Source: Isoetes taiwanensis (taxonomy: Eukaryota; Streptophyta; Lycopodiopsida; Isoetales; Isoetaceae). Taken from it: 64,000 nucleotides of DNA. Under the pieces are notes generated by a model. The model was not told the DNA's origin. It ran no database searches and was given only the letters and a program-made list of their open reading frames with translations. The translations under genes and the position numbers were made by a program. The DNA is taken from contig JAJEKV010000003.1 in NCBI GenBank assembly GCA_021234155.1, positions 21,622,386 through 21,686,385 of the forward strand, given 5' to 3'. Within the stretch, counting starts at the first letter, position 1, and every line of letters begins with the position of its first letter. Of this stretch, positions 1 to 11,763 are shown one piece after another.

Positions 1-1700
1 AGAATCCTTATGGAAGCTAGCCGCAATGCACGACGTGACTTGTATTCTTTGTTTAGGTGGATTTTAAAGGCGGCATATGATATGGTCCCTCGGGACTGTT
101 GTGGCAACGCTTGCGGGAGCTACATGTCCCACAGGATTTGCAGAATGCCATCTACCGGCTATATGACGGAATATATGCCACTTTACTGCGTCGGACTCTG
201 CGGGTGAACAAAGACGATAGGTGTTAAACAGGGATGCCCGTTATCTCCAATGCTTTTTGGACTCTATATTGACAAGTTGGAGACCTGGATGCAAGAACAT
301 GGAGGTGGTAGCCCGCATTGCCGTGAGGCATATCTGATAAAGCAGTTGCTCTATGCAGACGATCTGGGCTTATTGTCCCATACAGCTAGGAGTATGCAGG
401 AACATTTGAATGCTCTCAGTCAATTCTGTGACATAGCAGGAATGATAGTCAACTAGCAGAAAACCAAACTGTTGCCAATCCTGTCTGCGCAGCATGATAT
501 CCCAGACTTCTATTACAGAGGACAAAGGATGGAAGTTGTAAGGACCTTTAAGTATCTGGGAATCGATTTCTCTGCTAACATGCTATGGGATGACTGTGTA
601 GAAAGAAGGATCAGCGCTGGATGGAAAGCCCTGTATGCAATGCAGAATAGTTGTTACAGAATAGATCTCTGTGATTGGGCACGCAAAGCACACCTGTTCC
701 GAGCATTCATGGAACCAGTATTGCTGTATGGAGTAGAGGTCTGAGGGCCAGGGGTTAGCAAGGGAAGCTAGAGAGCTAGAAGGCTTTCCTGACATACAGC
801 CTAGACGTCAAGGACACGGTGCCTTATCCGATTTTACTGTATGAGACTGGCTTTTGGCCCCTGCAGCATTCTGCTATGCGCATGCGCCTTGCGTATTTCC
901 ATAAGGTTGATAGAATGGATGCACAACGTCTTCCTCCCCGGCTCTGTTATTGGCACAAGGGCCACAACGTCTGAAGAGAGTGTGGCAGGAGCATTGTAGG
1001 AGATGGTTCGCAAGATGGTCCATAGACTATCAACACATTATGGATATGTCGGATACCACGGAGCAGGAGCTGCATTTGAATGAGCGCTTTGCTGCCTCTC
1101 TGTGGGATGCGCCCACTCTTGCAAAGCCCAAAGCGAGCACTACCACACGCAGTTAATCCGTCCGCTGAACATGGCCCCCCCCCGGTATTTGAAGGCACAC
1201 ATCTCTACCAAGAAACTAAGAGCTATAGCTGCAATAATGACGGGGTCCCACCATCTCGTAATTGAGAGCCATTGGGGTACGGATGGAGGGCGGGGAATCC
1301 CCCGGCATGAGAGATTATGCCAGTGCTGTCACATGCAGATAGTAGAAGATGAACACCATGCTCTACAAGAATGCCCAGCATATGCACACATCCGAGCAGC
1401 TCATGCCGATCTCAGATGCTCTGAGATAGCAATTCATCAACTGCTGGCTTCGCCAATGGTTGCACGTCTCGCGTCCTACATTCTGCAAGTCTCCACCGTC
1501 AGGGAGTCCCTCACAGCACGGGGAATTTGAGTGCCCAGATAGGGCCTCTCAACACCTACTACAAGGGTTTTTCCTCCCACATGGAGGATTTTTTCATCCC
1601 AGTGGTAGAGACACATTGTACAGGGTTTCTGTGGTTTTCTTTTGTGTTTGGAAACTTTCCGCTATATTGTATCACCGTCTCATAAGCCAGTTGGCCTCCG
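1..1700 (+). pseudogene. Degenerate LINE (non-LTR retrotransposon), reverse transcriptase and 3' end
   Basis: Relic of a non-LTR retrotransposon polyprotein, cut off by the left window edge. Reading frames switch repeatedly, but RT landmarks are clear in order: an AAYDMVPR palm segment (about 70-95), a PLSPMLFGLYIDKLE block (about 238-285), the catalytic LLYADD box (about 346-363) and the thumb region to about 745. A cysteine/histidine cluster follows (CQCCHMQIVEDEHHALQECPAY, split here at about 1320-1385), of the kind found at the C-terminus of many plant LINE proteins. Several in-frame stops (for example at 454 and 742) show it is dead. The noncoding tail from 1531 to about 1715 looks like the 3' UTR. 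The element at 61510-64000 is a related copy in the same orientation with the same domain order. The family is seen directly; the clade is not assigned. Confidence 0.85.
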
Positions 1701-1716
1701 TGGACGTTAAAACAAA

Positions 1717-1759
1717 CTTCCTTCCTCCCTCCCTCCCTCCCTCCCTCCCTCCCTCCCTC
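1717..1759 (+). repeat. (CCCT)n microsatellite
   Basis: Simple repeat CTTCCTTCCTCCCTCC and following CCCT units, at the 3' end of the left LINE copy. It may have grown from the LINE tail or from replication slippage. Confidence 0.9.
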
Positions 1760-1779
1760 AATTTTCCTATATGATGCCC

Positions 1780-3041
1780 TATCTCCAACAATAACTGATG
1801 AGAAATACACATTTGTATCCGATCACAACATTTGCTATCCCAAATCTTCCAGCTAAGGAAAGGGAGGAAGAATACATGGAAAGCTTTTTTCTATTCTAAA
1901 GACTATAGGCTCTCAAAGACCATGAAGAGAGCTACTCAAAGTTAAAGGAATTCCCAATATTGTGGTAGCAATAGATCTGTTTAATACTTTGATACCCTAT
2001 ATGCATACTTCTGGAGATTCCACAATTATGGCACATTTATTCCCATTAAGGAGGATTCTTGCTACCCTTCCAAATCTGTCAATAGCCTCAAGAAAGTTTA
2101 TTAAACTATTATCACCATGCTTTAGAAAGACAAAAATATCAATACTGCATAATGGTAAAAGTGCCATTATCTTTTGGTAGCTCTAAGCATTTAATGCCAT
2201 CTCTACTTTGCAGATGTGTTACCATTCTAGTTACCATTTCAGTAGCAATAATGAATAGATATGGGGCTAAATGACACCCTGCCTAACTCTCCTCCTACAT
2301 GGAAATTGTTTAGAGGGGTACATTTATAATCAATGTTGATGAGGTTGTGATATTGAAACCCAATATCTTCATGTACACAGTTTCTGTAATCCAAGGTGAG
2401 CTATTGATTTCTCAAAAAATTGCCATCTTATTGTGTCATATGCTCTTTTAAAGTCTAGTTTAAGTAAAATACATCCTTGGTCTGAGAGCTTATCCAGTGT
2501 GCAGACCTTTAGTTGCCCCAACATAATTGTCTAAAGTGTTCCTCTGGGGGAGAAAAGCTGATTGGCAGGGACTGATCAGCTTTTGTAGGATTGCCTTTAT
2601 CTTCTTTGTCATAATTTTGGCTAACGCCTTATAACTAGTATTAGTTAAAGATATTGGCCTCCAGTCTCCTATTTCTGAAGGACTACCAATTTTAAGGACT
2701 ACCAGTTTTAGGAATCAGAGTAATATGTCCAATATGGATAGTTGGGTTCAGTGTTTTGGCTTTCCATGCTCCCTGAATAAAAGTTATAAAATCATTATAT
2801 TCCAAAATTCAACATAGAATTCTGGTTAAAACACATCGGGTCTAGGACTCTTCCCATGAGCCATAGCTTTAAGATTGTCTAAAATCTCTTTTTCTTCTAA
2901 AATTTCCTTCCCTTCAATAGTTTGGGCCTTTTTAGGGATTTTCTTAAAGAAGTCTTCTAGCAAACCCTCATCCACCTTATACTTGTCAAACAAGGCATTG
3001 TATTCCCGATGAAAAATATCTTTCATTTCTCCTTGCTTTTC
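1780..3041 (-). pseudogene. 3' half of a LINE (reverse transcriptase), split by a gypsy insertion
   Basis: Read leftwards, this is a decayed LINE RT. From right to left there is a NLKAMAHGKSPRPD motif (about 2825-2875), a block reading GDWRPISLTNTSYKALAKI (about 2615-2675), then SPCQSAFLPRG (about 2535-2565), and the palm segment LKLDFKRAYDTIRWQFF (about 2405-2465). Stops and frame changes are scattered throughout. The sequence stops abruptly at 3041, where a target duplication and LTR begin. The N-terminal endonuclease part of a minus-strand LINE resumes at 19160 beyond the second LTR. I therefore read 1780-3041 and 19160-20220 as one LINE split by the retrotransposon. The 3' terminus near 1780 is not sharply defined. 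Confidence 0.8.
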
Positions 3042-3046
3042 TAGAA

Positions 3047-4587
3047 TGTGACGTCCCCTACTCATATACGGTGCACTCGCCGTATACAAACAGGAGTTCA
3101 TCCCCCATACCAGCTCCATGCTGATACAAGGCCCTACACGTACCACTGCAACCTTGACGAGTTCCAGTGGGAAGAATGAAAGGGTCATTTTACCCTGTCT
3201 CCCTCAGGGCCTACCTAGCTGCGGAAGCGTATACATACATGTCAGTACAAATACATCAACATCACATGACCATCACGAAGGATGGTTCACCACATATCTG
3301 CATAGACAAGATCAGTACATCACATATGGAGATCCTACCCGAGGCTCAGACTCAAGAGGGATGACTGACGGCTTGGGCCTCCAGAAGTCGTTGCAGACAG
3401 AATTCATGGCAAATGGATTTGGCTGGCATAAGAACATGGCTTAGGGTAGTCCACTCCATCCGCCCCTCCTGTGCACACTTTGCAGAGTAGGTTGAAAAGT
3501 GTTGGGACTTGACTGTAGCCCGCCGGATGCGTAGCCAGAGGGGCTACTCCTGGGTTGCATCTCCCCAATTCCGATGGGGCAGGTAGGGATTGCTCCCACC
3601 AGAGGTTGGCATGCTGGCTCAAGGTGACTAGAGGGCCACTGCCCGTACTCGACTGAACTCCATGGAAGGTGTCCACCACCCCAAGAGTGCCGAACCCATG
3701 CAAAGCCAGCACGCAGTGGCAGAGCATTAGGTCTAGTGCACTGTAGTCCCCGATAGGCTTTACTACCAGAGGGACGTGGTCATGAGCCAGGACATGCACC
3801 TCCTTGTAAGCCAGTCTGGTCCCTCCACCCACAACCAGGTTTGGTTCTTATACACAGGTCGAATTTAATAGTGCATTAAAGAGGGCTAGCTAGGAGCATC
3901 AAACTACTAGGCTTTTAAGGCCTCTACCCCCCCCTTCCCAATACAATGATTTCACAGAGATCATCATCACATACATATCATAGAAGAACTAAAGAATAAG
4001 ATTTAATCTAAATCACAGAGTTAGGTTCTTTAGTTATGGCTCGATATCTAGAGGTCTAGATGGCTGCTATGGGCAATTCAATAGGCTAAACCTACTTATT
4101 CTATGCCTGGGAGGCGGATTAGACTATTGAATTGGCAAAATACCTGATCTCTGGCTTGCTCCTCCTGCTCTGAATGCGTCCATGCTGCAGATCTGCTTGA
4201 AGATGAAGCTAGAAAGGGAAGCTGATGAGCTAGGCTGCTCAGACAGACTTCGGAGTCAAGATTGGCTCTTGGAGCAAGCAAAACGGAGTCCTAGAAGGCT
4301 GTGGACGAAAATGGAAAGTTAGGGTTCAGATGCCTTATATAAGTTAGGGCTAGGGTTTCCATTAACCCTTGAGCATGTGGGATAAATGGGTGTGGCCCAC
4401 TTGCCTATATTAATTAAGTGGGCTAAAGTGTACACATGAATAAATGTGCACACACTTGCAAGTTGCCCCCTAGGGTGCTACTTGCTTAGCTATCGTACGC
4501 ATTACCGTCAATCGAGATGGCGTAATGCGGATGGCAATCAGAGACAATATATGTCGGGGACCGTGATCTTGTCTTTGGAACGTCACA
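3047..4587 (-). repeat. 3' LTR of gypsy element 1
   Basis: 1541-bp LTR. It pairs with 17775-19154; the size difference is mainly a segment of about 145 bp present here (about 4168-4312) and absent from the other copy, plus a small indel near 3060-3085. A palindromic TATA element CTTATATAAG lies near 4333-4342 on the minus strand, placing U3 at the right. The two LTRs are otherwise very similar: by eye about five differences over 3404-3840. The exception is the outermost U3 segment (4490-4587), which differs strongly while keeping its hairpins (see findings). A minus-strand 142-codon ORF at 3404-3832 lies downstream of the TATA box. Confidence 0.95.
3404..3832 (-). CDS. Conserved ORF inside the LTR (R/U5 leader), unknown
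   Basis: 142-codon open frame within the 3' LTR, downstream of the LTR TATA box in the transcription direction, so it would lie in the transcript leader. The twin at 18110-18538 in the other LTR is also open, with a handful of substitutions and the same start and stop. I recognise no domain. It is rich in Gly, His, Leu and Pro and has several Cys. Both LTRs derive from one template at insertion, so shared openness only shows that neither copy has yet been broken. It may be a chance frame. Confidence 0.25.
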   Translation of the reverse strand: MGGGTRLAYKEVHVLAHDHVPLVVKPIGDYSALDLMLCHCVLALHGFGTLGVVDTFHGVQSSTGSGPLVTLSQHANLWWEQSLPAPSELGRCNPGVAPLATHPAGYSQVPTLFNLLCKVCTGGADGVDYPKPCSYASQIHLP

Positions 4588-4600
4588 TTCTCCCCACCTT
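4588..4600 (-). other. Polypurine tract of gypsy element 1
   Basis: Minus-strand AAGGTGGGGAGAA directly abutting the LTR start TGTGACG. This is the expected position and composition for the plus-strand primer in reverse transcription. Confidence 0.85.
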
Positions 4601-5450
4601 GAAATGATGTTGTCCGCAGCATCGTGGGTCTCCCCACCTTGGGATCTTCTTGTCCTGCAACCAACTTGATGCATACAATTTATTACTATTATACTTACAC
4701 AATTATTAGAATTGCTCTAAGGTAATATTTTTAAAACATTACTACGACATTACATTATCCCAATAACTTATCAATTCATAGCTCCATTAAAGTAAGGTAC
4801 TTATTAGCCTCACTTAATACAACATTTAAGTTTATCAAATTCAACAATTTCATATACAATTATCCTTCGAGGTACTCTTCATTCCTTGCAACACATTCCA
4901 ACAAAATTGTGTTGCAAGTCTTCGTAGCTCGACCTCCTTGCCCTCCGGAGCGCTCTATTGGCCTGCAGGTCGACACTACATTAGTACCATTTTAATTATT
5001 AATAGAATTATGGTTATAAGGTAACCACCCATCTAATTAACTAAATGAATGCATGACTAATCTCCCGGCGTAGGAAGAGGATGTTTCTTCCATCGTGGTC
5101 GTGGAGACAGCGCCCTATAATGCCTAAGATGACACTCATGCCTACACCTTTAGTTGCCTTTGGCGTGAAGGATGGCGTCCTCCCCGTAGGCATTGACTAG
5201 AGGTGCTTTCCTATCAATGCATGCCTGAATGGCCTCTTATCTCTCGGGGTCATCTACTTCCGTGAGACGGAAGTAGACTTTTTAATCTACCTTCAAACTA
5301 ATGCAAGCAAAACCGCGGTCATGTCTACAATGACATTATACCACGTCCTAGAGATCACCGCAGTGGTCCCATCATCGATAAATACGTATGCAACCCATAC
5401 CTAGCATAGGCTGCATGCGTAGATTAATCTTAACTACACATGAAATTAAT
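4601..5450 (-). other. Noncoding 3' region of gypsy element 1
   Basis: About 850 bp between the integrase stop and the polypurine tract, with no convincing ORF on either strand. It would be the 3' untranslated part of the genomic RNA. Confidence 0.6.
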
Positions 5451-6551
5451 CTAAACAAAAATTGACATGCCTGAGCCGATTACTTCGGAGATGACCTTGC
5501 CGTCCCATTGCTCCATGAACTGCGGGTACTGCTCTATCAGGTCCTTCTTAAGTACCCATGTCGCGTCTTCCACTGGAAAGTGTACCCACTTGACCAAATA
5601 TTGGAGAAACTCTGATCTCCTTGTCTTCTTGATCGCCTTATCAAGGATCAAGTCTGGGACTATCTCTAGCTGCTCTTCTATCATTTCCAACAACGTTGGC
5701 GTGTCCAAGACTTCTTCTGGGTTTGGAGTATGCTTCTTCAACAAACTCACGTGGAAGACATTATGAATTTTCAGGTGTGCTGGCAGCTCTAACTTGTAGG
5801 ATTGGTTACTTACTATTCTGCAAGGGCCAGCCCACCTTGGAGCAAGCTTCTTACAATTTCCGATGCGGAGCTTCGTCTGCTTCACTTTGATCTTGAGCCA
5901 GACATTGTCGCCAACCTGGAACTCTCTGACCGTTCGGTGCTTGTCGGCGACGCTCTTTTGTCGACTCCTTGCTGCAAGAAGATATCCTCGGACTTCTTCT
6001 ACCAGCTGCTGCATGTTGGCCAACATTTGCTGCGAAACCTCTACCTTTGACACAGGATTGTGCCAAGTGTCTGGAGTTAGACATTGGTAGCCGTAGTTGA
6101 TCATGAACGGCGACATCTGGGATGATTCCTGCTTGGTGCTATTATGAGCGAACTCAACCAAGTGAATGTATTCTTCCCACTTACTCTGCTTGTTCCATAC
6201 ATAGTTTCTTAGCATATCTTCCAAGATTCTGTTGGTCCGTTCTGTTTGCCCATCCGTCTGAGGATGATAGGCCGTGCTCATGGATAGTTTCGTCTGGATC
6301 GTCGCAAAAAGATCCTGCCAAAAGGCACTCATGAACTTCGGGTCTCTGTCGGAGATGATCTCTCTCGGCATGCCATGGAGCCTGAAGATTTCCTTGGTGA
6401 AGAGAGCCGCTGTATCCAAGGCTGTTCGGTAGTCCTGCAAGGCACAAAGTGTGCCATCTTCGACAACTTGTCGACCACAACCATCAGGACATCTTTTCCT
6501 CTTGCGGTCCTCGGGAGCCCTGTTATGAAGTCCATACTGATGACTTCCCAC
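5451..6551 (-). pseudogene. gypsy integrase catalytic core and chromodomain
   Basis: C-terminal part of the pol polyprotein. The integrase core continues from the upstream frame: [16 protein letters not shown] supplies the second catalytic Asp, and AYHPQTDGQTERTNR the catalytic Glu. Next comes the GPY/F-type segment with LAPRWAGPCRIV and HNVFHVSLLKK, then a chromodomain-like module (PDLILDKAIKKTRR, then YLVKWVHFPVEDATW) at about codons 295-345. Integrase inserts the cDNA into the genome; chromodomains of chromoviruses direct it towards modified chromatin. The two Trp of the usual VKW...ATW pattern are present, while the first cage position is not clearly aromatic, as in group II chromodomains. 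The frame differs from the RT frame, so at least one frameshift lies near 6440. Confidence 0.92.
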
Positions 6552-8449
6552 TTACCATTTGGCACCGCTAATGGTTCCAATGCTCCTGGAATTCGAAGCT
6601 GCTCTGCGTTCGTCTGCTGACACAACTGACACTCTTTGATGCAGCGAGCTATATGCTTCTTCATCCCTGGCCAATAATAGCTGATGCGCACTTTGAAATA
6701 TGTCTTCATAAATCCTGCGTGGCCAGCTATTGGACTGTTGTGGGTGTCGTGGAGAATCAACTTCCTCATTCGTGATGATTCCGGCATGCACAACTTATTC
6801 TTATGGTACAAAAGGTTACCTTCCTTCTTAAAATTCTTGAAGGTCTCCCTCTCCTTATCTGTTCTTGCCTCCCTGCACAAGCTCGCCCACACTTCCTTGA
6901 AGTCTGCATCTGTCGGCAAGGTTTCTTCGATCTTCTTTCCGAAGTCGCTGGTGAGCGTCGAAATTGCGTTGCAGTGGACTCTTGTTGTCAGAGGATGTCT
7001 TGAAAGCGCATCTGCTACCACATTAAGCTTCCCCGGCTTATAAACTATATCAAAGTCATATTTTTCGAGGAACTCCATCCACCTTCGCTGCCTCAGGTTG
7101 AGATGTGGTTGCGTGAACACGTATTGGAGGCTCTGATGGTCTATGTCCAACTGGAACTTCCTCCCCAACAGGTAGTGCCTCCAAATTCTTAGTGCTCTGA
7201 CAACTGCAAGCAACTCTTGATCATGAGTCGGGTAGCGCGTTTCGGCGTCGTTCATCTTCCGAGAGTCGTAAGCCACTACTCGCTCTTCCTGCATCAGCAC
7301 TGCACCTGTGGCAATCATACTTGCATCCGTCGCCACAAGTTTGTCCTTCTCGGGGTCTGGCAGGGTCAGGACGGGGGCGGTTGTTAAAGCTTCCTTCAAC
7401 ATCTCGAATCCTGCTTGGGCTTTCTTCTGCCAGTGATCTGCCCAATCCTTTACTTTTTCTGCCCTCATCAAATCCGTTAGCGGGGCTGCTATCTTTGCAA
7501 AGTTCTTCACGAACTTCCTGTAATACCCTGCTAGGCCGAGAAAGCTTCTGATCTCGTGGATGTTCTTCGGCGCCGGCCACTGTATGACTGCTTCAATCTT
7601 GGCAGGATCCGTCGAAATCCCTTCCGATGAGATCACATGACCCAGATATTCTACCTTCTCCATTGCGAAGTGGCACTTCGACAACTTAGCATACAACTGG
7701 TGCCTTCTTAGCTTCTCGAGCACTTTCCTTAGGTGTTGTACGTGTTCTTCCAGGGATTTGCTGTACACCAGAATATCATCAAAGAATACTATGACAAAAG
7801 TATCCAAAAACTCCCTGAAGATGTCGTTCATGAGTCTCATGAACGTTACTGGAGTATTTGATAAACCAAATGGCATTACGGTGACGTAATGCCTATATCT
7901 GGTCCTGAATGTTGTTTTGTGGACATCTTCTTCCTTAATCCTGATCTGATGGTACCCCGACCTCAGGTCTATCTTGGAGAAAACTTTTGCGCCTTGGAGC
8001 TGATCCATCAGGTCGTCCGATCTGGGGAATGCATACTTATTCTTAATGGTGTGCTTGTTTAGCTGCCTGTAATCTATGCACACCCTCAAGCTGCCATCCT
8101 TCTTCTTCACAAAAAGGATGGGTGCCCCAAATGGTGAGACGCTAGGTCTAATGAACCCTAGGTCAAGCAACTCCTGCAATTGCTTCTTCAACTCGGTCAG
8201 CTCTTGTGTCGTCATCCTGTACGGAGCTTTGCTCGTCGGCTTCGTACCTGGTTCGAGTGCTATCTCGCACTCAACTCCCCTGTAAGGAGGAAGCTGCTTG
8301 ATCTCGTCTAGGAAGAGATCATGGAACTCCTTTACCAATTTAGCTACCTGCTTTGGTAATTTGCTGAGCACCTTATCTTGCTTTCTTCTGACTCGGGCTC
8401 TTCGATCTGAAGCTTGAAGACATAGGCTACCCGCTCGCTCTTTATGCAC
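6329..8449 (-). pseudogene. gypsy pol: reverse transcriptase, RNase H, integrase zinc domain
   Basis: 706 continuous codons. RT starts around [12 protein letters not shown], with [32 protein letters not shown] and the catalytic box VFFDDILVY, where FFDD replaces the commoner YxDD. RNase H follows with [24 protein letters not shown] and the block around DHQSLQYVF; the usual TD before HQSL is ID here. The integrase HHCC zinc domain is visible as [13 protein letters not shown] and CIKECQLC, then the first catalytic Asp in [14 protein letters not shown]. Upstream of the first Met, the frame continues after a one-base shift as [20 protein letters not shown] back to about 8468, where the inserted sequence begins. 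The core enzyme sequence is complete but split by frameshifts. Confidence 0.95.
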
Positions 8450-8854
8450 TTGAGCAGCCGCTTACTAGACATACACTATATGATAGGAACAACTTCTTTA
8501 CCTGCTTTTGAATGCTGAATGCTTCTGGGCATCTCCTTGATAACCAAAACTAGTACATACAGATAGCAAGCTAGTGAAACCATTATGGCCGGGATTAAAA
8601 AACCTCGCCCTTTTGGGTTTTCGAGGAAAAACCCTGACAATAATGGGATCACTAACCGATGCTAGGTCCAAAAACATAATAGATCTTGTACCCTCATGCT
8701 GACTAGTCTTATTGGGTGATAGTACATTACAGCAATGAAGTTGCCAAAGACGAAACATGTTTGAATTGTCTTCTCCATAGATCTTCATCTTGTGCTTCGA
8801 ATCCAAAGCTCTCTTCCAAATAGCCACGCCAAACCCTGCATACACAAAAAAGAC

Positions 8855-8990
8855 CAACCAAAGGCCACCAAGGCCATCCAGCCACCAAGGCTACCAACTA
8901 GGCACCAAGCCTTCCACCAGGCACACCGGCCTCAACCAGGCACAAAAGCCCACCAGGCTCTCAGCCCAAAAACAGGCACTAGGCCTCCAA
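8855..8990 (+). repeat. Low-complexity ACCAAGGC-type tract
   Basis: Imprecise short repeats of CACCAAGGC, CACCAGGC and related words over about 135 bp inside the insertion in pol. No function is evident. Confidence 0.6.
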
Positions 8991-9042
8991 ACCGAATGTT
9001 AGTTTACCAACAAGCTAATCATGCAAGGAAGGGTGGGGGGGT

Positions 9043-9217
9043 GGGCCTGACCGTAGGAAAAGATGAAGGAGATGCAAAGAGGCTGATGAAGAAGGAAATG
9101 GACGTGCAAGAAACTAAATAGGGCTGGGAAACTGCTAACCTAACTAACTCCTAACTACATCGTAGTTCAAGAATTATGTTTTCCTTCTATTCGGTGAAAC
9201 GAAGGAAAACATTATTT
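9043..9217 (+). repeat. 175-bp direct repeat, copy A
   Basis: Identical by eye, base for base, to 11589-11763. Near its right end it contains a 10-bp inverted repeat, GTTTTCCTTC and GAAGGAAAAC, around a 13-base loop. The identity extends beyond plausible TG...CA LTR ends on both sides. Confidence 0.9.
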
Positions 9218-9302
9218 CTAGAACTACTATGAGCGCACACAGACAAGAATGCTGAAACAGAGGCAGACGGAAGCAGAAGAGTAGAAGTTGTTGATGGACA
9301 AG

Positions 9303-9770
9303 CCCAAAGCCAGATACCATAAAAGGTCACCCACTTCCAAAAATTCGCAAAGGCAATTGTCTCTTAGAGAACAAGAACATAGGAACAAGTGGTATATAAA
9401 AGGGGCAAAATAATTATAGTGAAAGTTAGGTATAAAGCTGAGAGGCACAAAGCTTAGGGTAAAACCATACCGCTTCCCCTCGCACAACAAAGGGACCAAC
9501 TTAACAACAAACAATGTTCGGGTCACAACCCCAAAGCCGGATACCATATAAGGCCACCTACCTTGAAAATTCGCAAAGACAATCGACTCTTAGAGAACAA
9601 AAACATAGGAGCAAGTGATATAGAAAAAAAAAAGGGCAACATATCCATAGTGACAATTGGGCATAAGGTTGAGAGGCACAAAGCTTAAGGTAAAACCATA
9701 CCGCTTCCTCACGGCCCCTCAAAGGAACCAACTTAGCCACAAACAATGTTCAGGTCACAGCCCCATACAA
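9303..9770 (+). repeat. Two-copy tandem repeat of about 228 bp
   Basis: Units start near 9303 and 9531 (both CCAAAGCC.GATACCAT) and share most of their sequence with scattered substitutions and small indels. Both include AGAGGCACAAAGCTTA and ACCATACCGCTTCC words. Minus-strand ORFs over the two units encode related peptides, which looks incidental. Confidence 0.85.
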
Positions 9771-10827
9771 AAAGCAACCAACCAACCAGAAGGTTATAAC
9801 TTATAAAAGGCCCTTAACTCACTTGAAATATAAAAAGTCCCATTAAGTTAGACTGGATTGATTTAAGCAATCGTTTAGAAGACATCACTAGAAATATAAT
9901 AAGGACATTTAGCTAAACCGAATTGATCTAAGCAATCATAAAGAAGACATCCTGCCTTATCAAAGAAACCATCTTGACATGTTGCCATACGCCACTATGT
10001 GAATAAGAAATATGAATGAAGTAAGATAAAAATCACAAAGAAAATGTGTGAACATTATCAGATGTAAGGAATATGAACGAAGTAAAATAAGATAACAAAG
10101 AAGAATGTATGAAACATTATTAGATGTATGTTATTAAAAGGGGTTGAAACAAGACAAGATGCAAATTGGGATCCGATAGTGTAAATGGAGGTAACAATAA
10201 AGCGTGATAAAGCGTTAATGAATAGTAAGAGCGAAATAAACTGCCTTACAAACGGAAAGCGAAAATAGCAGAGACAATCAAAGGAAAAACAGAGAAAGAA
10301 ACAGAAGAGGGAAGGACCAAAATAGATATGCCTTTCACGCCCAAAGATCCGCTATACCAAACCCGAAGGCCAGATCCACAACCTTGGCATGCTTGCAACT
10401 AAAATCTGGAGTTCAAGACCATAAAACCGGAATACAGAAACTGCACAATCCTCAACTAGGTTAAACGGCCCCAGGTATGGCAAAAACTGAAGAAACAAGT
10501 CAAAACAGGGGGTTTCCATTTAGCCAACACTCCGGATATGGCTGGGCTGCTTGCCAATGATTCTGAAACCCAAATTGACCACAGCCACAGGCCGAGAACA
10601 TGACAGCTGTTAAGAGCAACCAGTGCAACCAAAGAAGAAACAAGAATTGACAGAGAAAAAAATTATTAATAGGGCCCTGAAAGGACCAACTGTTACAGCA
10701 TCCTTCTTCCCGAAACCAAGATCTTAAACACCAGAAGGAAACTTATTACACCGGAAACTTATTACACCCAGCAAACAACTGAACAAAATAACAGAACAAT
10801 TGAAATGAGCAGACTGAACCCCAGATC

Positions 10828-11340
10828 CTAAAGTCCCATTTTAGTGTCGTTCTTCAAATCAAAAAGGGTTAAATCCCCCATCTCGTAGAAATCTGCAACC
10901 CTTGGTCCCTCCCTATCCCTGATGCAAATAATATTCTTTCTGTTAGCAATCAAAGACTTACCTCTATCAATGATGTTCTTGGCTGCAGCGTCCAGGGACT
11001 TATGCAATTGTAAATGACGCTCTAAATCTGCGAAGCAATCCTCCAATTGATTCAAAACCTCAAACTGTTTTATGTTCTCATGAAACTTTAGGAGAGGAGC
11101 TCTCGCCCTCCCGCTCTTCTGCTCGATCTCCTCTTGAAGAGCCGAAATCCTGGCCTCCAAGGCCACAATAATCTCTGCCTTTGCGCCAATCAAATCATCC
11201 AACCTAGCCTGCAACCTGCTCTCCATAAGGTCGTTCAGATTGTTTACCTTAGCTTCCAGTCTTCCCTCCATGTCTCCAAGCCATGCCGGAGTCTACTCAG
11301 AAGAAGCGTCAAGTGCATGCCTCTTCCTAAATTTCAACGA
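10828..11340 (-). pseudogene. Coiled-coil ORF in the nested insert (gag-like?)
   Basis: A 147-codon minus ORF (11271-10828) rich in heptad Leu/Ala/Glu (NNLNDLMESRLQARLDDL, then EARISALQEEIEQKSGR), predicted by eye as a coiled coil. An upstream in-frame segment starts MAPKPGSLKFRKRHALDASS near 11340 and is separated by one stop, so the original product probably started there. A short basic N-terminus plus a coiled coil fits N-terminal regions of some retroelement structural proteins, but I see no capsid or CCHC motif. Function not recognised. Confidence 0.4.
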
Positions 11341-11588
11341 ACCAGGTTTTGGGGCCATAGCCAGCAACGTGGATGCACTGAAGAGATAAACCAAACCGAA
11401 AACTAAAAGCCTGATACTTACAAAACTTGAAACCAGGCGACCCAGCAGCAACGGCCTAAAGAACAAATATGAACACAAGACTCCAGAACCCACAGAATAG
11501 CCGAAAGCGGCAAAGGCGGCGGTCGAAAGGAACAAAGGGGATCGTACACAAACTGGACACCCAAACAGAAACACCGGTGGGAAAGTGA

Positions 11589-11763
11589 GGGCCTGACCGT
11601 AGGAAAAGATGAAGGAGATGCAAAGAGGCTGATGAAGAAGGAAATGGACGTGCAAGAAACTAAATAGGGCTGGGAAACTGCTAACCTAACTAACTCCTAA
11701 CTACATCGTAGTTCAAGAATTATGTTTTCCTTCTATTCGGTGAAACGAAGGAAAACATTATTT
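11589..11763 (+). repeat. 175-bp direct repeat, copy B
   Basis: Exact partner of 9043-9217, at the right junction of the insertion with the protease coding region. The last codons of the protease frame run into it and hit a stop. Confidence 0.9.

Larger units (their letters stand above)
8470..11757 (-). mobile_element. Nested insertion inside gypsy pol (probable minus-strand LTR-type element, unclassified)
   Basis: The host pol reading runs from protease (...MAPNGKIIEN, ending near 11760) to SSKRLLKC (starting near 8468). About 3.3 kb of unrelated sequence separates them. The insert contains an exact 175-bp direct repeat at its right edge and at 9043-9217, a minus-strand coiled-coil ORF, a tandem 230-bp duplication, a Pro/Gln-type low-complexity stretch, and at its left end (8590-8640) a GGTTTTTCCTCG...GAGGTTTTTTAATC stretch like those in many plant LTRs. 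One reading is a minus-strand non-autonomous LTR element whose 5' LTR is mostly deleted. I could not find a matching target duplication, so class and exact ends are open. Confidence 0.6.

Noticed and set aside
9043..9221. Helitron 3' end (hairpin followed by CTAG)
   Set aside because: Copy A has a hairpin and CTAG, but copy B lacks CTRR at the same place and no TC 5' end or Rep/helicase is seen.
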